Shown in pieces: positions 58,850-64,000 of a stretch of 64,000 nucleotides of DNA. The stretch comes from Burkholderia sp. Bp8992 (GTDB lineage: Bacteria > Pseudomonadota > Gammaproteobacteria > Burkholderiales > Burkholderiaceae): contig NZ_QTQI01000030.1 in the NCBI RefSeq assembly GCF_003853705.1, positions 1-64,000 of the forward strand, written 5' to 3'. The stretch's first letter is position 1; each line of letters starts with the position of its first letter. The translations under genes and the position numbers were made by a program. The notes beneath the pieces were generated by a model. It saw nothing but the letters and a program-made list of their open reading frames with translations, made no database searches and had not been told where the DNA came from.

Positions 58850-59305
58850 TTACAGGATTCCGATGATTTTCACTTCGAACGTGAGCGCCTGGCCCGCGAG
58901 CGGATGATTGAAGTCGAACAGCGCCGAGGTCTCGCTGACTTCCTTCAGCACCCCGGCGTACCGGCCGCCGTCAGGCGCGTTGAACTCGATCAGCTCGCCC
59001 GGCGTGAAATCGTCGCCGACCATCCCGTTCTCGCGCAGCGTCGACAGCGTCACGCGCTGGAGCATGTCGGGATTACGGGGACCGAACCCCTGATCGGGGG
59101 CTAGCTGATAAGTCGAGTGGTCGCCGACCCTGAGCCCGAGCAGAATCTGTTCGAGCGAGGGTGCCAGTTGCCCCGCGCCCAGCAGCAGCGTGGCCGGCTT
59201 GTCGGAGAAGGTGTTGACGATGTCGGCGCCGTCGGCCAGTGCCAGCCGGTAATGCAACGTGACATGGGAACCGGGCTTCACTTCGGATAGATCGATGAGG
59301 CTCAT
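58850..59305 (-). CDS. fkpB: FKBP-type peptidyl-prolyl isomerase (FkpB/SlpA)
   Basis: 151 residues. FKBP domain beginning [19 protein letters not shown], flap insertion with [15 protein letters not shown], and C-terminal [18 protein letters not shown], the SlpA signature. It has an insert-in-flap chaperone domain as well as isomerase activity. Directly before ispH, the usual order in proteobacteria. Confidence 0.93.
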   Translation of the reverse strand: MSLIDLSEVKPGSHVTLHYRLALADGADIVNTFSDKPATLLLGAGQLAPSLEQILLGLRVGDHSTYQLAPDQGFGPRNPDMLQRVTLSTLRENGMVGDDFTPGELIEFNAPDGGRYAGVLKEVSETSALFDFNHPLAGQALTFEVKIIGIL

Positions 59306-59441
59306 GAATTACTCGTTCGGTCGGCGCCCGATACGGCCGAATGGCCCGGCGCAAAGCCAATATTGTAAGTCACCTGAGCGCGCAAGGCGGAAAGTGCGAC
59401 GACGTCGCGCATACCGCCCTGCCGCCAATGGAGTTTCGAGC

Positions 59442-60215
59442 ATGACGTCACCCTGCCTCGCCCTGTCGCCGGTCGAATGCCGCGACACCGCCCCTGCGCC
59501 GGCCGATCCGCCGGCCCGCATTCTCCCGATTCGCCCGCGCAAGCGCCGTACCGGCAACTGGCGGCCCGAGCGGCCGCGCGAGCGGTTGCTGGAACGCGGG
59601 CCGGCTGCGCTGACCGACGACGAACTGATCGCGCTGCTGCTCGGCACGGGCAAGCCCGGGCACGATGTATTCGTCACCGCTCGTGCGCTGGTCGATCGGT
59701 TCAAGACGTTGCGCGGGCTGCTCGAAGCGAGCACCGACGATTTCCAGGCGCACCCCGGCATCGGCCCCGCGCGCGCCGCGCGGCTGGCCGCGATCATCGA
59801 GATCGCGCGGCGCGTGATGAACGAGAAGGCGCAGGTGCGCTCGCCGATCGATTCGCCGCAGGCCGTCGAGGATTGCCTGCGGCTGAAGATCGGCTCGCGT
59901 TCGCAGGAAGTGTTCGTCGCCGTGTATCTCGATGCGCGCAACTGCCTGATCGACATGGAGGAAATCACGCGCGGCTCGCTCACGCGGATGGCTGTCTACC
60001 CGCGCGAGATCGTGCGCCGCGCGATGGCGCACAATGCCGCGTCGCTGATCGTCGCGCACAACCATCCGTCGGGCGCCGTGCAGCCGAGCGCGGAAGACCG
60101 CCGCCTCACCCGCGTGCTGAAGGACGCGCTCGAACTCGTCGACGTGCGGCTGCTCGACCACGTCGTCGTCGGCACCGATGATACTTTTTCGTTCGCACGT
60201 GCCGGTTGGCTGTAG
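59442..60215 (+). CDS. radC: DNA repair protein RadC (JAMM domain)
   Basis: 257 residues. N-terminal helix-hairpin-helix ([21 protein letters not shown]) and C-terminal JAMM metalloprotease-like domain with Glu in [11 protein letters not shown] and [14 protein letters not shown] (HxH-x-S-x-D). The ATG at 59442 follows GGAG; 61 upstream codons remain open but are not conserved. Despite its name, a repair role is not proven. Divergent from fkpB. Confidence 0.92.
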   Translation: MTSPCLALSPVECRDTAPAPADPPARILPIRPRKRRTGNWRPERPRERLLERGPAALTDDELIALLLGTGKPGHDVFVTARALVDRFKTLRGLLEASTDDFQAHPGIGPARAARLAAIIEIARRVMNEKAQVRSPIDSPQAVEDCLRLKIGSRSQEVFVAVYLDARNCLIDMEEITRGSLTRMAVYPREIVRRAMAHNAASLIVAHNHPSGAVQPSAEDRRLTRVLKDALELVDVRLLDHVVVGTDDTFSFARAGWL

Positions 60216-60269
60216 ACTGTGCCGCGGCAGCCCGCCCCGGGGCGCCGCAACGACGAAGCGAAATTAGGT

Positions 60270-60299
60270 TTGATTTTTCTGAACTTTTTCTGCTAGAAT
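60270..60299 (+). promoter_or_regulatory. Promoter of rpmB-rpmG
   Basis: TTGATT (60270-60275), 18 bases, TAGAAT (60294-60299). Leaves a leader of about 145 bases before rpmB. Confidence 0.65.
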
Positions 60300-60452
60300 C
60301 GTCGTCTGTCTTTTTTCCAACCAGTTCTAGCCATCGAAGGGCCTTGTCTGTATGGGCTTCGGCGTTCTGAGTGCAGCCATGGATCACGTGGCGGTACGAT
60401 GGAACCTTCATCGGCGATCGAACCCCGAATTTAGCGTATTAGGAGTGCTCTC

Positions 60453-60686
60453 ATGGCACGCGTATGCCAAGTAACTGGGAAAGCGCCGATGAGCGGCAAC
60501 AACGTTTCCCACGCCAACAACAAGACGAAGCGCCGCTTCCTCCCGAACCTGCAAAACCGCCGGTTCTGGGTAGAGAGCGAAAACCGCTGGGTGCGCCTGC
60601 GCGTTTCGAACGCCGGCCTGCGCCTGATCGACAAGAACGGCATCGATTCCGTGCTCGCTGACCTGCGCGCACGCGGCGAAGCCTAA
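60453..60686 (+). CDS. rpmB: 50S ribosomal protein L28
   Basis: 77 residues with [20 protein letters not shown] and [14 protein letters not shown], the L28 signature. Strong TTAGGAG ribosome site. Followed by rpmG 17 bases later, the conserved L28-L33 pair. Confidence 0.97.
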
Positions 60687-60703
60687 GCCCAAGGAGCACA
60701 ATC

Positions 60704-60871
60704 ATGGCAAAAGGCGCACGCGACAAGATCAAGCTCGAGTCCACCGCTGGTACGGGTCACTTCTACACGACCACGAAGAACAAGCGCAACATGCCGGAAA
60801 AGATGGCGATCAAGAAGTTTGATCCCGTCGTCCGCAAGCATGTGGAATACAAAGAAACCAAGATCAAGTAA
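60704..60871 (+). CDS. rpmG: 50S ribosomal protein L33
   Basis: 55 residues. [20 protein letters not shown] and [17 protein letters not shown], the Cys-free L33 form. ATG at 60704 behind AAGGAG, stop TAA at 60869-60871; followed by an intrinsic terminator. Cotranscribed with rpmB. Confidence 0.97.
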   Translation: MAKGARDKIKLESTAGTGHFYTTTKNKRNMPEKMAIKKFDPVVRKHVEYKETKIK

Positions 60872-60901
60872 TCTCCGGTTTCTGCCAGCCTGACGGCGAT
60901 C

Positions 60902-60930
60902 GAAAAGCCCCGCTCCTGCGGGGCTTTTTG
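60902..60930 (+). terminator. Terminator of rpmB-rpmG
   Basis: AAAGCCCCGC (to 60912) pairs with GCGGGGCTTT (60917 on) over TCCT, then T5. Confidence 0.93.
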
Positions 60931-61032
60931 TTTTGCGCGCACGCTTTGTGGCCCGACGCGGTATGCTCTCCCCTTTCCGCGGCCACGGCTGACGGAACGC
61001 AAGATCAAAAAGCGTAACGATGGAGATGCAGC

Positions 61033-62619
61033 ATGAAATTCGACGTGGCGATCGTCGGCAGCGGCCTGGCAGGGCTGTCGGTCGCACTCAACCTGGCCAG
61101 CACGCGACGTGTCGCGCTGATCGCGAAACGTTCGATGATGGAGGGGGCAAGCGATAACGCGCAAGGCGGTATCGCAGCCGTCCTCGATTCGGCGGACAGT
61201 ATCGAGAACCATGTCGACGACACGCTGGTCGCCGGCGGCGGCCTGTGCGACGAAGGCGCGACGCGCTACATCGTCGAGCACGGCCGCGAAGCGATCGAAT
61301 GGCTGATTTCGCAAGGCGTGCCGTTCACGAAAGACGACGCGGCCGAACTCGGCTTCCACCTGACGCGCGAAGGCGGCCACAGCCACCGCCGGATCATCCA
61401 CGCGGCCGACGCGACCGGCCATGCGGTGCTTGCCACGCTGTCGGAGCGGGCACGCCAGCACCCGAACATCACGTTCTTCGAGAACCACCACGCGATCGAC
61501 CTGATCACGTCGGACCGGCTCGGCCTGCCCGGCCGCCGCTGTCACGGCCTGTATGCGCTCGACGTCGACAACGACCGCACGATCACGATCGAAGCGCCGC
61601 ATACGGTGCTCGCCACGGGCGGCGCCGGCAAGGTCTACCTGTACACGACGAACCCCGACACCGCGACCGGCGACGGCATCGCGATGGCGTGGCGCGCGGG
61701 CTGCCGCGTGTCGAACATGGAGTTCATCCAGTTCCACCCGACCTGCCTGTTCCATCCGTACGCGAAGTCGTTCCTGATTTCGGAGGCCGTGCGCGGCGAA
61801 GGCGGCCTGCTGAAACTGCCCGACGGCACCCGCTTCATGCCCGCGCACGACCCGCGCGCCGAACTCGCGCCGCGCGACATCGTCGCACGCGCGATCGACT
61901 TCGAGATCAAGAAGCGCGGGATCGACTGCGTATATCTCGATATCAGCCATCAGCCGGAAGCGTTCCTGCGCGAACACTTCCCGACGATCCACGCGCGCTG
62001 CCTCGAATTCGGCATCGACATCGCGAAGCAGCCGATTCCCGTCGTGCCGGCCGCGCACTATACGTGCGGCGGCGTCGTCACCGATCTCGCCGGGCGTACC
62101 GATCTCGCGGGCCTGTATGCGGTCGGGGAAACGTCGTACACGGGCCTGCACGGCGCGAACCGGCTCGCAAGCAACTCTCTGCTCGAATGTCTCGTGATCG
62201 GCCGCGCGGCCGCCGAAGCGATCGAGGCGGCCGGCTTCGACGCCGAAACGCCGGCCACGCTGCCCGCCTGGGACGAAAGCCGCGTGTCGGATGCCGACGA
62301 GGAAGTCGTCGTCGCGCACAACTGGGACGAACTGCGCCGCCTGATGTGGAACTACGTCGGCATCGTGCGCACCGACAAGCGCCTCGAACGCGCCAAGCAC
62401 CGACTGTCGCTTCTGCGCGACGAAATCCACGAGTACTACGCGAACTTCCGCGTGACGCGCGACCTGCTGGAATTGCGCAACCTCGTCGACGTGGCGACGC
62501 TGATCGTGAAAAGCGCGCACTCGCGCCGCGAAAGCCGCGGGCTGCACTATAGCCGCGACTGGCCGCACACGCTGCCGAAGGCGTTGCCGAGCGTGCTCAC
62601 GCCGCGCGCGCGCCGCTGA
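61033..62619 (+). CDS. nadB: L-aspartate oxidase
   Basis: 528 residues, FAD enzyme making iminoaspartate for quinolinate. N-terminal dinucleotide motif [41 protein letters not shown] in the active site; ALGGAGK-type [10 protein letters not shown]; and the C-terminal helical domain of the succinate dehydrogenase flavoprotein family. It acts ahead of NadA, which is encoded convergently here. Confidence 0.96.
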   Translation: MKFDVAIVGSGLAGLSVALNLASTRRVALIAKRSMMEGASDNAQGGIAAVLDSADSIENHVDDTLVAGGGLCDEGATRYIVEHGREAIEWLISQGVPFTKDDAAELGFHLTREGGHSHRRIIHAADATGHAVLATLSERARQHPNITFFENHHAIDLITSDRLGLPGRRCHGLYALDVDNDRTITIEAPHTVLATGGAGKVYLYTTNPDTATGDGIAMAWRAGCRVSNMEFIQFHPTCLFHPYAKSFLISEAVRGEGGLLKLPDGTRFMPAHDPRAELAPRDIVARAIDFEIKKRGIDCVYLDISHQPEAFLREHFPTIHARCLEFGIDIAKQPIPVVPAAHYTCGGVVTDLAGRTDLAGLYAVGETSYTGLHGANRLASNSLLECLVIGRAAAEAIEAAGFDAETPATLPAWDESRVSDADEEVVVAHNWDELRRLMWNYVGIVRTDKRLERAKHRLSLLRDEIHEYYANFRVTRDLLELRNLVDVATLIVKSAHSRRESRGLHYSRDWPHTLPKALPSVLTPRARR

Positions 62620-62655
62620 GCGCACGCCCTTCCCGGCCACCGCCGGGAGCGCCCA

Positions 62656-62695
62656 AGAAAAAAGCCGTTGGCGCGCAAACGCCAACGGCTTTCTT
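62656..62695. terminator. Bidirectional terminator between nadB and nadC
   Basis: AAAGCCGTTGGCG (62661-62673) pairs perfectly with 62680-62692 over a 6-base loop, with A and T tracts on both sides. Confidence 0.92.
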
Positions 62696-62716
62696 GTCTG
62701 ACAGGACGAGGTACGG

Positions 62717-63598
62717 TCAGTCGACGATCCGCATCGAATAGTCGGTCGCGCGCACGTCCTTCGTCAGCGCGCCGATCGAGATGCGATCGACGCCCGTTTC
62801 CGCGAACGCGCGCACCGTCTCGAAATTGACGCCGCCCGACACTTCGAGCACGGCCTTGCCGGCCGCCACGCGCACGGCTTCGCGCATCATGTCGAGCGTG
62901 AAGTTGTCGAGCAGCACCGACTCCGCGCGATGCGCGAGCGCCGTGTCGAGCTGCGCGAGCGTCTCGACTTCGACCTGCACGGGCACGCCCGATTCCAGCG
63001 CGAATGCCGCGTCGAGCGCCTCGCCGACACCGCCTGCCGCCGCGATGTGGTTTTCCTTGATCAGGATGCCGTCGTACAGCGCGAGACGCTGGTTCTCGCC
63101 ACCGCCGACGCGCACCGCATACTTCTGCGCGAGCCGCAGGCCCGGCAGCGTCTTGCGCGTATCGAGGATCTTCGCGCGCGTGCCTTCGACGCGATCGACG
63201 TAGCGGCGCGTCGCGGTCGCGACGCCCGACAGCAGCTGCAGGAAGTTCAGCCCGTTGCGCTCGGCCGTCAGCAGCGCGCGCGCCGGCCCGTCGAGTTCGC
63301 AGACGGTCGAATCGGGCGTCATGCGGTCGCCTTCGCGATAGCGCCATTGCACGGCGATCGACGGATCGATCCGGGCGATCACGGCCTCGAACCACGGCAC
63401 GCCGCAGAGCACGGCTTCTTCACGCACGATGATGCGCGCACGGCGGCGCCCGCCGGCCGGCACGAGCCGCCCGGTCTGGTCGCCGGCGCCGACGTCTTCG
63501 GCGATCGCGTCGGCCACGTTGCGCGCGATCGCGTCGTCGAATACCGCGCCGTATTGCGCGCGAACGATGTCGAACAACGGGGAGACAGCCTCGCTCAT
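62717..63598 (-). CDS. nadC: Nicotinate-nucleotide pyrophosphorylase (quinolinate PRTase)
   Basis: 293 residues. Converts quinolinate and PRPP to nicotinate mononucleotide. Motifs include [52 protein letters not shown] and the C-terminal [19 protein letters not shown]. Its ATG overlaps the nadA stop by four bases, so nadA and nadC form one operon. Confidence 0.95.
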   Translation of the reverse strand: MSEAVSPLFDIVRAQYGAVFDDAIARNVADAIAEDVGAGDQTGRLVPAGGRRRARIIVREEAVLCGVPWFEAVIARIDPSIAVQWRYREGDRMTPDSTVCELDGPARALLTAERNGLNFLQLLSGVATATRRYVDRVEGTRAKILDTRKTLPGLRLAQKYAVRVGGGENQRLALYDGILIKENHIAAAGGVGEALDAAFALESGVPVQVEVETLAQLDTALAHRAESVLLDNFTLDMMREAVRVAAGKAVLEVSGGVNFETVRAFAETGVDRISIGALTKDVRATDYSMRIVD

Positions 63599-64000
63599 GC
63601 GGCCCCCACGTTCGCGAACAGTGGCTGGTCGCGCTGCAGATCGCCGCTCGCCTGCACGCGCTTCTTGTGCGCGGCCGCGAATTCGAGCATCCGGTCGATC
63701 GGCAAACGCGCGCGCTCGCCGATCGCGGGATCGACGAAGATCTCGTTGTGACCGCGTTCGAGCACGTCGGCGAGATTCGCGAGGCCGTTCATCGCCATCC
63801 ACGGGCAGTGCGCGCAGCTCTTGCAGGTCGCGCTGTTGCCGGCCGTCGGCGCGGCGATGAAGTTCTTGCCGGGCGCGGCGAGCTGCATCTTGTGCAGGAT
63901 GCCGAGATCGGTCGCGACGATGAAGTGCGTCGCGTCGAGCTTGACTGCCGCGTCGATCAGTTGCGTGGTCGAGCCGACGACGTCGGCCTGCGCGACGACG
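63595..64000 (-). CDS. nadA: Quinolinate synthase A, C-terminal part (cut by window end)
   Basis: The last ~135 codons are inside the window; the 5' end lies to the right. Visible motifs are [18 protein letters not shown] and [15 protein letters not shown], which holds the third 4Fe-4S Cys, and the C-terminal ending of NadA. It condenses iminoaspartate (from NadB) with dihydroxyacetone phosphate. The stop overlaps the nadC start (ATGA). Confidence 0.94.
   Translation of the reverse strand, partial: VVAQADVVGSTTQLIDAAVKLDATHFIVATDLGILHKMQLAAPGKNFIAAPTAGNSATCKSCAHCPWMAMNGLANLADVLERGHNEIFVDPAIGERARLPIDRMLEFAAAHKKRVQASGDLQRDQPLFANVGAA

Overview
The window is high-GC beta-proteobacterial chromosome. 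It looks like Burkholderia, most likely chromosome 1 of a cepacia-complex species. The inference rests on the gene neighbourhoods (panCD next to an orphan ParA, zapB-zapA-6S RNA-EVE, cysI-DUF934-cysHDN-SUMT, pepA-holC-DUF2486 opposite lptFG) and on families largely confined to Burkholderiales (DUF3460, DUF2486). Almost every base is in an ordinary, tightly packed gene. The only mobile DNA seen is the 3' end of an ISL3-type transposase at the left edge.

Layout. 1-6.1 kb: transposase tail, then tamB and tamA on the minus strand (outer-membrane translocation and assembly module). 6.3-10.5 kb: DUF3460, scpA, panC, panD (+), then an orphan ParA, a DoxX-type membrane protein and a 45-residue exported peptide (-). 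10.6-20.3 kb: late cobalamin synthesis and B12 uptake. cobQ (-) faces away from cobU-cbiB-cobD-btuF (+). These run into a convergent minus-strand operon btuC-btuD-cobT-cobS-cobC, which is headed by a clear sigma70 promoter and a cobalamin riboswitch. 20.4-24.9 kb: zapB-like, zapA, 6S RNA, EVE protein, SIMPL protein, lgt, LysR regulator. 25-32.8 kb: ilvD, cytochrome c, DUF2486-holC-pepA (-), lptF-lptG-cbiX (+). 32.9-40.2 kb: assimilatory sulfate reduction (SUMT, cysN, cysD, cysH, DUF934, cysI on minus) divergent from cysB. 40.2-45.9 kb: an orphan amino-acid-type binding protein, tRNA-Leu(CAA), a 55-residue lipoprotein and a regulator-rich patch (hydrolase, two LysR proteins, SDR). 45.9-52.8 kb: DinB, CopC, rsuA, a small membrane protein, an NAD-binding epimerase-like protein, a flavin/2Fe-2S reductase, an argD-like aminotransferase, GNAT and DUF2278. 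53-57.6 kb: livHMGF branched-chain amino-acid transporter with a degenerate livK relic upstream. 57.8-64 kb: ispH, fkpB, radC, rpmB-rpmG, nadB, and nadC-nadA (nadA cut by the window end).

Pathway links. SUMT makes the precursor of both siroheme (for CysI) and cobalamin, and the adjacent CbiX is a plausible metal chelatase for the siroheme branch. ilvD, panC and panD feed branched-chain amino acid, pantothenate and CoA synthesis. nadA, nadB and nadC make NAD from aspartate. No CRISPR, toxin-antitoxin, prophage or defence system was found. The best second looks are the livK relic that kept an open frame, and a promoter-hairpin-terminator unit just upstream of the aminotransferase that could be an sRNA or an attenuator. 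After those come the B12 riboswitch operon, a TetR-like palindrome upstream of panC, and several tiny exported or membrane proteins.
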